From Amphimedon queenslandica (taxonomy: Eukaryota; Porifera; Demospongiae; Haplosclerida; Niphatidae), in assembly GCF_000090795.2 (NCBI RefSeq), contig NW_003546371.1, positions 196,904 through 228,949 of the forward strand: 32,046 bases of DNA, read 5' to 3'. The translations under genes were made by a program, and so were the position numbers. Shown piece after piece: positions 1-9,814 of the stretch (its first letter is position 1; every line of letters starts with the position of its first letter). The notes under the pieces were generated by a model, which was not told the DNA's origin, made no database searches, and was given only the letters and a program-made list of their open reading frames with translations.

Positions 1-1
1 C

Positions 2-274
2 AGCATTTCATTTCCAAAATATAAAAAGGGCCAACACACTGTTTGAAGTATTAAGCAAAAAAGTACTTATGGTAAGTTAAAATTATAGATGTTACTATGC
101 ATATAATTATAATTAGGATACATGGAAGAAGTTGCCTTTGAAGTATTTGAACAGACATCTAGGCCGCCAGTAGCTTGTCTTACTCAGCCACCACCTTTGG
201 CTAGCCAATTTGTAAGACCAAACAAAAAAGAAGCAGTTGAGAATCACCTTAGCAGATTTAAGAAATCGTCTTAG
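2..274 (+). pseudogene. Transposase-like protein, C-terminal two exons (family II, copy A)
   Basis: This is the 3' end of a transposase-like gene; the rest lies left of the window. Exon 2-71 encodes SISFPKYKKG... and has an in-frame TGA at 44-46. A 45-bp GT-AG intron (72-116) follows, and the last exon (117-274) ends with an acidic/proline stretch and NHLSRFKKSS, then TAG. The same SISFPKYKK motif and the same intron position recur in the copy at 19901-25614, which also carries the diagnostic GDSPGYCAK and NEVPNSCHMEK motifs. I recall this as a multicopy invertebrate and fish family of uncharacterised transposase-like proteins, but that is recall and not a search. The stop codon lies only 26 bp from the stop of the convergent P2RX7_C gene. 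The TGA sits where arginine would fit, so CGA to TGA decay is likely. Confidence 0.7.
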
Positions 275-300
275 AAATTATAAGTACTTCATTCATTATT

Positions 301-971
301 TTATATATTAAAACCTACATACTGTGAAGTTACTGATGGAAATGTTTGACGTATCTTTACAACAGAGCATGATGGTAAAACTACACATACATCTCTCCCT
401 AGCCACTGCCAACACCCTCTGGTAAGTTGACAATAAGCTACATGTCTTAACTAGCTAAATGGTTGACAGTAAAAGCTACACATGCAGTCAAAATGGACTT
501 ACTCATTTACTTGACCATGGTAATAATTTCCATAGTGTTGCCTGTATGAGAAAAATGCTGTCTGTACTACCCATCTGTCCAGACATACACTGGTGAAGCC
601 TGGATGGGTAGTAATAAATTGTACTGTCGGATCTAGCAGTTCATTTATTTTGGCAACTACAGGCTGTACTTCTTGACAGCAAATACACTCTTGAACAGTA
701 GGTATGATTTGACAATTACCACAATGACACCTAAAGAATGAAGATTTTGCCATAGATGGGACTATAGTACTATTAATGATTTTGCTCACCAACTAGTATT
801 AACTAATGTTCCCTCTGGATTTTCTGGGTCATCTGTGTCCTCTGAGCTTTGATCACTGTTCTCAGTGCCACTATCTTCTGGTTCATACATGTAAGGTAGG
901 ATTTCATCTGGTCTTTCATGAGTATAGCTTTCATGATAGCTGCTTTCACCAGAACTTGATTCAGCCTCCAT
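301..971 (-). CDS. P2X7 cytoplasmic (ballast) domain protein, 3 exons, 183 aa
   Basis: Exons are 971-790, 730-511 and 450-301, with GT-AG introns of 59 and 60 bp; joined they give 184 codons including TAA and no internal stop. The first exon is acidic and Ser/Glu-rich with PYMYEPE. The exon 1-2 junction creates W-C-H-C-G-N-C, followed by ECICC, HPGF-x3-CLDRWV-x-QTA and YRQHYG. Exon 3 gives RHVAY, W-x-WLGRD, VVLPSC and KIRQTFPS. This order matches the P2X receptor 7 intracellular domain (P2RX7_C), a cysteine-rich zinc-binding and guanine-nucleotide-binding module in vertebrate P2X7. Here it stands alone without transmembrane segments, so it is a soluble protein and not a channel. It is convergent with the transposase fragment 2-274; the same pairing recurs at 25629-26306. 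The function in this context is unknown. Confidence 0.85.
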
Positions 972-1150
972 TACACAAGTAAATGTGAGTCACCCAAGTG
1001 CATCATCGCTTGGCCATGCCCACCACAGGAAGTAAATGCTGAGAAGCCAAAAAGTGCAAACTTTGTGCAGCTTTTTCAACATTTTTCAAAAATTTTTTTT
1101 TTGCAAGTAATGAAACATCAAAAAAGTGAATTATGATTTTTAATATTTTT
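972..1150 (-). promoter_or_regulatory. Conserved 5' flank of the P2RX7_C gene
   Basis: The sequence upstream of this gene's ATG shares scattered similarity with the flank of the pseudogene copy (26307-26430). Shared patches are the ATCGC-TGGCCA-GCCC block (around 1007-1022), AAAAGTGCAA and a TTTTTAATATTTTT tract. Conservation between two copies in the same position suggests promoter or element-end sequence. No TATA box or terminal repeat could be defined. Confidence 0.35.
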
Positions 1151-1169
1151 GATATTTTCATGGCACTTA

Positions 1170-1508
1170 CCCTTTAATAGCTCCTTTGCAGAATCAGTTT
1201 TCTGCATTATTGCTTCTGTCACTGGCTACTTCTTAAGGGCCCATCAGTTTCTTCAATTTTTGTTGCTTTGTCCATATTTAATTTATGTAGCAGCCCTTGC
1301 CATTTTTTTCAAACAGATATCCATCTTTGTCCCACCTGTTCTTCCTTGTCACAGAGTCCATGGTCTTGTCAGAAGAGTCTTTGATCTCCTTTTTCAACTG
1401 CCCTATCGATGAGTTAATCGGTTGGGATTGTGCCTGAGTAACCGGAGCAGACCCAGCCCCACCAATAGCATTAACTTTGTTGTCAGCCATTGATATTTCA
1501 CATGACAA
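1170..1508 (-). CDS. Unrecognised coding exon (possible decayed gene start)
   Basis: An open frame from 1508 to 1278 starts MSCEISMADNKVNAIGGAG and continues with a Gln/Ser-rich then Lys-rich segment (LKKEIKDSSDKTMDSV, NRWDKDG). After the stop, other frames still read lysine-rich peptide text (VTEAIMQKTDSAKELLKG) up to a good donor, GTAAGTG, near 1176. This looks like the first exon of an animal gene with one or two frameshifts. I cannot assign a family. The opposite-strand frame at 1149-1412 has hydrophobic low-information sequence and is treated as a shadow. Confidence 0.35.
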
Positions 1509-1753
1509 AAAGGACTGAGGCTATTGTTCCCAAAAAAATTATATTATTCTATTCAGCATTTTTGAACTCAACTTGCCAATTATTCTTTAAAGTGCACAAA
1601 TTATTCATATCATTATATATAATTATTCATTGAAAAACAGCAAATATAATATTAATCATTGCAACTGACTAGTATTGTAGTGAAGCGTTAGAGGTAATCT
1701 TGTAGAGCAGTTTCTTGGTTATCCCCAAAGAAAAGACTTAGCAATGAGAATAC

Positions 1754-1806
1754 TAGTCTGGTCACACCCATTCTGCAACGAGGGAAGGGTCTGGAGGCAC
1801 TTCTAT
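1754..1806 (+). repeat. Left terminal repeat of family I element, copy 1
   Basis: This begins TAGTCTGGTC and ends GGGTCTGGAGGCACTT. The outer TAGTCT and the inner GGGTCTGG-xx-ACTT blocks match the left TIR at 14083-14136. The sequence just inside also resembles that locus: CCCTAATCAGATT here against CCCAATCAAATT there, then TCACATGA. It sits 110 bp before the RecQ-like start codon, as at locus 2 (115 bp). Matching is patchy, so the exact boundary is uncertain. Confidence 0.55.
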
Positions 1807-1916
1807 TGACTTCATGTGCTTAGCGCTGGAAAATGTGCACCCTAATCAGATTGCTTGAGCCACGTTTTTGAGAGGAAAGTCAGGTTACTGTCACATGACA
1901 TATTGAGTACAAGAAA

Positions 1917-2490
1917 ATGGTGTCTTGCAAGGCACCGGCTACTCTGGATCTGACTACAACTACTGGAGCTACTACCATTAAGAGAAGTGCTTTAGAAGCA
2001 ATAATTAAAGATTGTGCTCAAACACTGGGCTACACTGTTAAAACTGAGGTGTTGGCAAACACTCGTGGGTGTCGGCATACACTCGTGGGTGTCACAAATT
2101 TGGGTGTTGTTTACTATTGGGGTGTTGAATCAATCTAGCTTGGTGTTGTTCTATTGAAAGAGGGGTGTTACTACAACACTACAACTTGTGTCAAATTTAA
2201 AGGATAGCCATGACACCCTTACAGGTGTTGCAATAACACTGTATTTAATACAGTGTACCTGGAGTTTAAAGAGGAACAAATGGTCACTGTAGCATCTTTT
2301 GTGGAAGGCAATGATGTCTTTATAACCCTTCTAACTGGCTGTGGAAAGTCCTTGTGCTACTACCTTCTTCGTAGCATTTTTAATACTCTAAACCCCCGCA
2401 CTCATACTTGGTCAATAATTATTGTGGTGAGCCCTTAGACAGGTCTTATGAAAGATCAGGTTGAGTCTTTGAAAGAAAGAGGTGTAAGTA
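1917..2490 (+). pseudogene. RecQ-like SF2 helicase, N-terminal fragment (copy 1)
   Basis: The start region (MVSCKAPATLDL..., ALEAIIKDCAQTLGY) is interrupted by a 223-bp MITE. The helicase core then resumes with EEQMVTVASFVEGNDVF, a Walker A TGCGKSLCYYLL, a VVSP motif Ia region and GLMKDQVESLKERGVST. Removing the MITE with one TA copy restores GGC-TAC-CTG and one open frame. There is an in-frame TAG at 2436-2438 in the SP*TGLMKD motif. Everything after the region between motifs Ia and II is deleted, so the DEAH box, motif VI and zinc ligands are absent. The family unwinds DNA 3'-5' with ATP, but this copy cannot. The fragment runs straight into the opposite-strand DUF6589 copy. Confidence 0.8.
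2033..2255. mobile_element. MITE inserted in RecQ-like copy 1
   Basis: The element is 223 bp, flanked by TA at 2031-2032 and 2256-2257. Its ends are inverted: CACTGTTAAA on the left, and the right end read inward gives CACTGTATTAAA. Internal GTGTT/AACAC words recur in both orientations, including the direct repeat ACACTCGTGGGTGTC (about 2059-2092). Excision with one TA restores the helicase frame, which fixes the boundaries independently. TA target use suggests mobilisation by a Tc1/mariner-like or similar transposase. Confidence 0.75.
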
Positions 2491-2497
2491 CGCAGCA

Positions 2498-3860
2498 ATC
2501 TTTCACTGCATATGCATGGATATAGTGTAATGATTGTTTATGTGCATTGTGAGTTTCTTGACTAGGACTAAGCGATTTGTCAGTGTTATTTACAACAAAT
2601 TTAAATTTTGGCATGCATAAACGTGGCACAGTTGTAGATGCTCCTTGTCATTCCAGTAAAGTGCTGGTAGAAAGAACAGTGCTGGAGGAAGTAGCTGGAG
2701 AAGCAACCATTATTATGTGTCTAGAGTCCATATCTTCTAAGCAATTATCACTAGTCTCACTGTCCTCAGTAGCTTATCCTGCTATAGGAGTTGATGAAGG
2801 AGATAGAGCAGCTGCCTTAATATCCAATCCTTGTCCTTGTGTATCAGTTATCTCAATCACAAGTGGTGTTTCTGGTCCCTATTATCTCATAGTCAAGATT
2901 GAAACAAATTAAGCATTTATAAATACATTTCAATTGTTAGTTATATCTTAAGACCATGATTTCACAGAATCATCAAAACCAGTTGTCATACAGTTTATTA
3001 AGAGAATTGTACTCTTGTGTGACCCACAAATCCCAGGCTTTTCTGTCCTGTAGTATTACTATATTACAATGATTATAGCCATTATGATACAAAAATACCA
3101 TATAAGTACCTGGTTTCGACAATGGTTGCAATAAATAATTGTTGAAAATCATCTATGAAAAAGATTAGCCCTTTCACTACAACTGTGTAACAGAATTCCA
3201 GTTATAACAGGAATGGTAATCTCTTTCCCCAAATGGCAGTAATCTAGTAATCCATGCAGAGTCAGTGCTGTGCTATGAAAAACGTTGGAAATATTATACC
3301 AATCAAAGGACTGTATTTGTGACATACTTTTGTCCTTAAATACAGACTTGCTGTTGATGAGGCATGTATCTTTCAAGTCTTTCTTTACCAGTTCACCAAC
3401 TTTTAACATTACTTTTTTTCTCATGATTACAATCGCCATAATTTTCTTCACAAAGCGTTTTTATCATTTCTTGCTACAGAACATCCTATACTTTTCATGG
3501 AACCCCTTAAGGTACTCACACTATGCTTTGATCCTTGCACTTTTAAAACCTATAATCATATAGTTTAAACAAACTTCTTTACACTAATTTATTTATCTAC
3601 TTGACTTATAGCCAAAGTTGGTGATAATGCTTCACCCTGAATTGGCAATGACCTAAGTTCCCGATTCAGTCCTTGTCTTCATCTCTGGTAGGCCAACGAT
3701 TTTATTCATATTGCTAGAACTATTCTTTAACAAGATCCCAACTGAAGTTTCCAGTTCAACTCCTATAGCTCCAATATCAGATTTCAGACGTACTAGTTTC
3801 TTTAATGTTCCTAGACACTTTCCTTAACAAATCACTCTATCTTCAAGGAAGATATCAATT
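2498..3860 (-). pseudogene. DUF6589-type protein, N-terminal half (copy 1)
   Basis: Minus-strand text matches the longer copy at 16090-19245 segment by segment. A cysteine/lysine N-terminal segment (KCLGTLKKLVRLKSD) lies at about 3800. SKHSVSTLR-x-SMKSIG lies at about 3500, and SFDWYNISN, ALTLHGLLDY, GILLHSCSERANLFHR at 3330-3150. Then come ICGSHKSTILL at about 3020, a Ser/Thr-rich linker and finally KFKFVVNNTDKSLS...SLHYIHAYAVKD at 2580-2498, equivalent to GFKIIGDNIDKNVK...SLYYYHCYALRD in copy 2. Stops and frame changes occur throughout and the C-terminal half is absent. DUF6589 has no assigned function; here it is a candidate transposase of family I. Confidence 0.65.
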
Positions 3861-3904
3861 TTATGGTGTATCACGCAGAAACAGCATTAAAAAAGAACGT
3901 CTGA

Positions 3905-5738
3905 AAGGGCAGCAGATATAGCAAAACCAGTCTTTAATAGTGTTCTTTTTTTTGGAAGAGCAGGAGAAGACAGAAAGCCATTGTTTCTCTCCTAATTGAC
4001 ATGTGCATAGCGCTACGTTGTCACCTATTGTCACGTCCCAGAGGATGTCATAGTAACAATTACATTCCAGCAACACATGAACTGTATGGTAGTGTCTCCA
4101 GACTTTTCCCTCCTTGCAGAAGCAGCATGACCAGACAATGAAAATACACACTCTACCAATGCTAATCATGGTTGCAAATAAAGATTTTTTTGCTTCTCTT
4201 GACCAAACAAGTAAATCGTCTTGATTTTGCTTCCACCAGTTCAGAGAACAAACTTTGTTGTCAATGTCCTTAGTTCGTGCCATATACTTCGGCAACTCAG
4301 ACTGCAAGTCTTTAATAGGGTGAGAATCAAAAAAAGAGATATAAGCAAGTTAATTAAGATCAGATACATGAGGTTTTAAGGAGCAGACCATCTGGGCTAA
4401 AAAATGACGAGCTGCTTTAAAGGTAGGCATAAATTGTTGAAAGTAGTTGCTAGATGATTATCTATTCCTCCCCGAAGACAATTTTCGGTGTATTCTATTA
4501 GTTGCAACTGAGCAGCAGCTCCATCAGTAGCAGGAGAGCATATTTTTAAACAATACCTGATAAAGATGGCGTTAATTTAATTCAATTGTAGAGATAATGA
4601 CATTTATTTTTTCATAGCATGACAGAATCAAAAATCCATCTCCTTTCTAAGGATAACATTCTTTGACAAAAGGCTCCCTCAATCAATAGTTCCAGCCAAT
4701 TTTACAAGCATTCTCATTTGAATTAGACATAAATGCCAAAAGCTTACATCACATAACTGGTGCAAAGTCATTTCGAAGGATTGGCTCACCATTTAGACCA
4801 CCATAATGTTGTACTGTATGTTGATATCGATTTACCTAATTGCAGTTTCCAGGCAAGTTTAGCTTTACTGCTGTGGGAAAATTGGGGTATCCACAAATGC
4901 ATGAAATCTGAGAAATTTTTTGTTTAAGAATACTCTCTTACTGAATCAAATATTAATAACATAAAAATATATTGTGTTGCATAGCAACATTATTGCTACC
5001 TGCTTCGTCCCTCATAGCTGCCAGTAGTTGATCAGTTAATGAGACAAATAGAACACTTAAAATTTCTCTTTCAGTTTTTTCTTCACGAAGACTTGTAGCA
5101 AGTAGTTGAAGTCTGAACAGTCTTTTGCCTGATATTTCAACTATTGTCAACAAATCTGACAACAACAGCCAAAGCTTCAATGACATGTGTTGAACCAACA
5201 AATATCACTGCAACAATAACACCTTCAAGTTCCATTTCTACCAGACTTTTTTCTTGCTTTTGAATAAAAGGTACGTAATGTTACATGCCTCCTGTCAGCA
5301 AAGTGGCAACCAGTCTTTTTACTAAAGCATTCTATCTTACTATGTGGCACTCCAGCAGATAAGAAACTTTGCAAGCATTACAAAAAACACTTGGGTACCT
5401 TCAAGCAATAACTCCTCTCAAATGTTCTTCATTTGACTTTGACGTAGCGTCTTCTATGTTAGCTTCACAAGCTCTCTTTCTTCTAAGTCTCTCCCTGCCT
5501 TGTTCATGCTTTGTAAAACAAATGTGGTTGTTTATAATGGTGCTTTTGAGGTTAAGCTCCTTACAGCAACCTCTCACTAATTATCACTTCTTCACCATTT
5601 TCCATTTCGTTACTTCCATTTGTCAGTATACACGTACTATACCAAAATCTAACCCATTATTTTCTAGCCACACCCATTACTTTTAGTTTAAAAATTTAAT
5701 TATTTTTTTATTGTCCCGCAAATTTGCTGCACCCCTAA
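3905..5738 (-). mobile_element. hAT transposon remnant (minus strand)
   Basis: A decayed hAT-type transposase is read right to left. A Lys/Arg-rich start (HEQGRERLRRKRA) is at 5500-5440, and LLECHIVR plus SFLSAGVPHSKIE segments at about 5380-5310. ELEGVIVAVIFVGSTHVIEALAVVVRFVD follows at 5240-5130 and QLLAAMRDEAGSNNVAM at about 5030. KLAWKLQLGKSIS-x-YSTTLWWSKW is at about 4870-4790, and the C-terminal dimerisation region (QSELPKYM, LNWWKQNQDDL) at 4300-4200. Probable ends are the imperfect inverted words GGCAGCAGATATAGC (from 3908) and, read inward from 5738, GGGGTGCAGCAAATTTGC. No convincing 8-bp duplication was found. Many stops and frameshifts make it non-functional. Confidence 0.65.
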
Positions 5739-5850
5739 TGACAAAAATATGTAAGAATAGAGTAGAAACTGAAATATGTTATACCTCTTGTACTTATCAC
5801 ACCTTGTGTGTAAAAGCAGCAGCCTAGCATACTAAAAACCAGCCATACTA

Positions 5851-6940
5851 CCTTTAAATACTAATTCTGAGCTCCACCTATTGCCTCCTATTTTCACAGG
5901 GGAGATAATTTCTTGCCTAAAGCATTTCATTTAACTGTTAGAAAATTTAGTGGCTTGATGTTTCAAAAATTACAACATAAATGTCTATCACTCTAGCTTA
6001 AAATGCTGCTAGAACAAAGATACATGACGCAGTATCTAATTGCAACAGGCAAAGTTAGCCTAATTATTACTGTGATTTTTAGGTTCGCTCATTCACAATG
6101 ACAATTATTTCTGTTAATGTCAGAAGTTTGCAAGTACTTGCTTAGTACAATGAACTTGAAAGCTGTAATCCATTGGCATCTAGTTATGAAACACAGAAGC
6201 GTTGATTGTCTTCTACTCATGGCAACTTGCATCTAAAGGTAAGGTCATCTTCCAAATTTGTTATTATTACTAATTGTAAAGGACACACTTGAGAAAAGAC
6301 ACCGGATCAATGAGGTAACAACACCTCTGGTTCAGTAGTTAAATGCTTTTTTCTGAAGGCATAGCCTTTAATTTGTAGTAGAAACAATAAAAAGCACAAT
6401 TAGAGCATTTCTAGCAAGCAGATAATTTTGCCTGTTATGTACTTGGTGGTTTTAAACTGAGTCTGTCTTTTCCTGAAACCTTTTGCAGATGAAGTTTTCC
6501 CAATAAAAATCTGCACAAAAGCTATTTTTAGAAGAAGCCTTTAACTTCAATCACCCAGAAAACATGACAATATATATATGTATTCTGATGTACAATCTGA
6601 GTCTTCAATTGTGAATATGGCATAAATAAATGGATTGTGTCTTGATGTTTCTTATAATTTATCAGAAGGTGCAATTGTATAATATTTATGTATATTTTGG
6701 GCCACATTGTTAATAATAATACCTCAGGTCAATCCTAGTTTGAGAAACTTTGATTAACGATATAGCGAAACAAGTGATACACTTTGAAATAATTTATTCA
6801 ATCATTCATTCTTATCAGAAAACAATACCGTGTTGAGGGAAACTTTCGAATGGTGCAAATTTTAGAATTATTAAAATTGAGAAAGATTGTTCGACAATTT
6901 AAGCATTTGAAAAAGTTAAATTTTTGGTGGGTGTGAACAA
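5851..6940. other. No gene recognised
   Basis: This is AT-rich sequence with no long or recognisable open frame on either strand. The CCACGCCCAT motif at 6941-6950 marks its right edge, about 25 bp before the pogo-like start codon. Confidence 0.5.
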
Positions 6941-7139
6941 CCACGCCCATTATTTCACCTTGCTCATGTAAACAATGGCTCTTTCTTGTGACATTAAGCG
7001 TGATAGTGCTAATACCATTCTCCCTGATTTCAAGGTACCCCTGTCAGGTTCCTTGGCTATGGACACAATTAAAGCTGCCAACAATGCTGACCCGTAGGTT
7101 TCTTCTAGCAATAAACCAAGTTCACGAGGACAGTACCAG

Positions 7140-7201
7140 AGATTGAGCCAAAGATTGAGGAACAGGATTGCCGAAGATTGAGCCAGACATTGAGGAACAG
7201 G
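7140..7201 (+). repeat. Short duplication inside the pogo-like gene
   Basis: Two 27-bp units beginning AGATTGAGCCA (7140-7166 and 7175-7201) differ at about two positions and are separated by 8 bp. The duplication changes the frame between the N-terminal and middle parts of the transposase. Confidence 0.7.
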
Positions 7202-7789
7202 CATCAATTGTCCAGTATGCACTTCTTCATGGTATATAAGCTGCAGTTCATCGTTTCTCAAAGACACTTGGTAAAGAAATAAAAGCAAGTTCTTTGTCGA
7301 CATGGAAGGCAAACTATGAGAAAGAATTGAAACGCTTTGCCACTAGTAATGAAGTTGAAAAACCAGTGACAAGGTTACCTATCAAGAAAAGAGGAAGGCC
7401 ACTGCTTTTTGGTGAGACGTTAAATAGGGATGCGAAACTGTAAATGCAATGTATGAGAGATGCTGGTGTCATTATTACTACACACATCACTATGGCAGCT
7501 GCAATAGTAATGGACCGGAGAACAGATCGAAACCTCTTGTTGGCCCAATTTCAATTACTAGTAATTGGGTGAAGTCATTTTTATATACAGATTAAATATT
7601 GTCAAATGAAGGGATAGTTTAGCTGCAAAAATCACTGTATCTAATTGTGAGGAACTAAAAGAACAGTTTCTATGATATCAAGGCCGTCATTGAAATGGAA
7701 GAGATCCTCTATTCACTTGTTTTAAACTGGGATCAAAGCATGGTAAGTGTTGTGACAAGATCAACATGGACAATGGAGGAGAACATGTA

Positions 7790-9053
7790 GCATCCTTGAA
7801 GACTGTTTACACCATCATCTTCTACCTGCCATCACTGGTCAGACTGGTTTTAATGATCATTTTAGGGAGATTTTTTCTGTTCCTGCTCGTCTAGGTGGTC
7901 TTGTTATCAGTTACCCACAGTCTCTTTCCATTAATCAGTACATTGACTCCACCTTAATTCTTTCACCCCTCATTGAATCAATCACTTCAGGGGAGATAAG
8001 GTTCCCATCTCCATCTGTTCCAAGATTGCTGAAAACAAAAACACCATTAAATGTAATCACCACTCTGCTCTCGGTGATAAAGTATCCTTTTTAAAATACA
8101 CCATCTCAGACACTTCTTTTCTTAGGTGTCTTGAATCATTCAGTGAAAGAGGTGCCTCTTCATGGTTGACTGTGCTTCCCATTAAGGAACATGGTTTCAC
8201 CCTTCACAAAGGAGACTTTAGAGATACCTTATGTCTTCGATATGGATGGTCTCCCCCTTTACTTCTTTCTCACTGTGTTTGTGGGCATAATTTTTTAGTT
8301 GAACACACTCTCAACTGCAAATGCAGTGATTTCCAATCAATCAGACATAATGAGTTGTGAGATGTAACAGCTAATCTCCTCACTGAGGTTTGCCATAATG
8401 TTTAAATTGAACCACCTCTACAACGTATAACAGGAGATTATTTCCAGTATAAACCCGCAAAATCGGATAATAATGCCAGGGTAGATATTGCTGCCACTGA
8501 CTTCTGGTCTTCTCATCAACGCTCATTCCTTGATGTACTTGTCTTTAATCCGAACTCATCTTCCTATATCAATTCTACTTTAAAGACATGCCATAGGAGA
8601 CATGAGATGGAGAGAAGATATTATGGAGAATCTGCAATATAGAACATGGTTCATTCACCCCATTTGTATTCTTCACTTCTGGTGGCATTGGTCCTTCTGC
8701 CAACTCTTTTTATGAAGTCTTGCCTCATTTCTCTCAGATAAACGTCAAATGTCATATGCTGATGTTCGCTGTTGGATCGGATGCCGTTAATCATTCTCAC
8801 TCTTAAGATCCTCTATTGTGTGCCTGAGAGGTGTTAGGTCAGCTTATTACAAGCCCATACACTCTTTTAACTTTCTTGACCTTGCTCTTGCTGAAGGGCG
8901 TGTCTCATTAACTGTGTCTTTTGATCTTGCACCCTTCTTGTATATACGTGCATTACATATTATTTGTTGTGCATGTACTTATTACTACATATTTTTGTGT
9001 TATTATCTGACATGTATTATGCTGTGTTAGTTTGTTTAATTGTTTTATCTTGT
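7790..9053 (+). mobile_element. Non-LTR retroelement 3' end with restriction-like endonuclease
   Basis: This is a 5'-truncated retroelement nested in the pogo-like gene. The first part (HHHLLPAITGQTGFNDHF, ARLGGLVISYPQSLS) matches the thumb region downstream of an RT. Next come LPIKEHGFTLHKGDFRDTLCLRYGW (8175-8250) and a Cys-Cys-His-Cys cluster CVCGHNF-x3-HTLNC. RHNEL and ARVDI...FLDVLVFNPNS (about 8480-8560) follow. CCHC, then RHN, then Asp pairs is the layout of the restriction-like endonuclease of R2/R4/CRE-type elements. CLRGVRSAYYKP closes the coding part, followed by an AT-rich tail. The word ACATGTA occurs at both edges (7783-7789, 9054-9060) and may be a target-site duplication. Stops at TGA and TAA positions show decay. 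Confidence 0.65.
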
Positions 9054-9814
9054 ACATGTAAAGAAAATGGTAGGTACTGCTGATAAAAGAGAGACCACAG
9101 CTGTGGTTTGTAGGATTATGGATGGAATGATTTTGCCGTTTCAGTTAATATAGAAAGGGAAGACAAGTGCTTGTCTACCTAAACGTAATTTTCCAGAAGA
9201 ATGGTATGTCACCTGTACCAGTTACCACTGGTCAAACGAGCAGAAGATGAAGGAATACTTGGATTTGATTTTTTTCCCACATGTCAAACAAAAACGTCTA
9301 GAACTTGGGCTATCACCTGATTTCCGGGAGCTGGCCAATTTTGAAGTCTATAGAGGCCAGGTTACAAAAGGAATATTTTTAATGCTGCGAGAAAACATCT
9401 TCATAATTAAAGTACCGGCAAATTACATGGATCGATTGAAACCCATGGATCTCAGTGTAAACAAGTCTATCAAACAATTTAAGAAGGAAAAGTTTCATCT
9501 GTGGTATGCCTGTAAAGTGGAGGAGCAACTTGAACAAGGAGTGGAAGGATTTCACAAGCTGATCGTAGGATGTCCGTGATGAAACATGTTGGGGCAAAAT
9601 GGCTAATTAGTCTTTGACTATTTTCATAGTAATTAGTCTTTTCAGCTAGAATTTTTCACATTCTAAAGCATGATTGACTTTTACATTAATTCTGCATGAT
9701 ATTAGTGTAAAAAATTAATAGTTACCGTCTTTTCTTAAATAAAAGCCCAGGCGTCTATTTCCTAAAATGGTATTTGGATCTCGAAAAAATATATAAAAAA
9801 ATTAAAAAAATTCA

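Larger units (their letters stand above)
1754..5850. mobile_element. Family I element copy 1 (RecQ-like + DUF6589), internally deleted
   Basis: This locus has the same convergent gene pair as the complete element at 14083-19436. The plus-strand helicase start (1917-2490) abuts the middle of a minus-strand DUF6589 gene (2498-3860) with only a few bases between. Compared with locus 2, the interval equivalent to about 14735-17715 is missing, which fits an internal-deletion derivative. On the right, an hAT element (about 3905-5738) seems to have landed in the first DUF6589 exon. A MAGF start with YKRYNIF text follows at about 5850 on the minus strand. I could not find a right TIR directly beyond it. 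Confidence 0.55.
6975..9580 (+). pseudogene. Pogo-like DDE transposase, split by a retroelement
   Basis: The gene starts MALSCDIKRDSAN at 6975. A helix-turn-helix-like region (SRGQYQRLSQRLR, later TLGKEIKASSLSTWKANYEKEL) precedes RGRPLLFGE and the MRDAGVIITTHITMAAA segment. The catalytic core begins with VLNWDQS (about 7720-7737), where the first Asp is kept. Coding then breaks at about 7783 and resumes at about 9061 with DKRETTAVV, HWSNEQKMKEYLD, FEVYRGQVTK and RLKPMDLSVNK. The usual second catalytic Asp (DVFRGQ in relatives, by recall) is Glu here, while the third Asp in PMDLSVNK is kept. A duplicated 27-bp unit near 7140-7201 shifts the N-terminal frame. Several stops show it is dead. Such transposases cut and paste TA-flanked elements. 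Confidence 0.75.

Noticed and set aside
2059..2092. Possible CRISPR-like or minisatellite array (ACACTCGTGGGTGTC twice)
   Set aside because: There are only two units, both inside a TA-flanked MITE; there is no array.
2577..2912. 111-codon plus-strand open frame
   Set aside because: The minus strand here carries the DUF6589 Ser/Thr-rich linker and the NNTDKSLS motif that align with copy 2; the plus frame is its shadow.
5369..5686. 105-codon plus-strand open frame
   Set aside because: It is antisense to the hAT transposase N-terminal text, is rich in Leu/Ser/Phe low-complexity runs and has no family resemblance.
9379..9597. 72-codon minus-strand open frame
   Set aside because: It is the exact antisense shadow of the pogo-like transposase C-terminal part.
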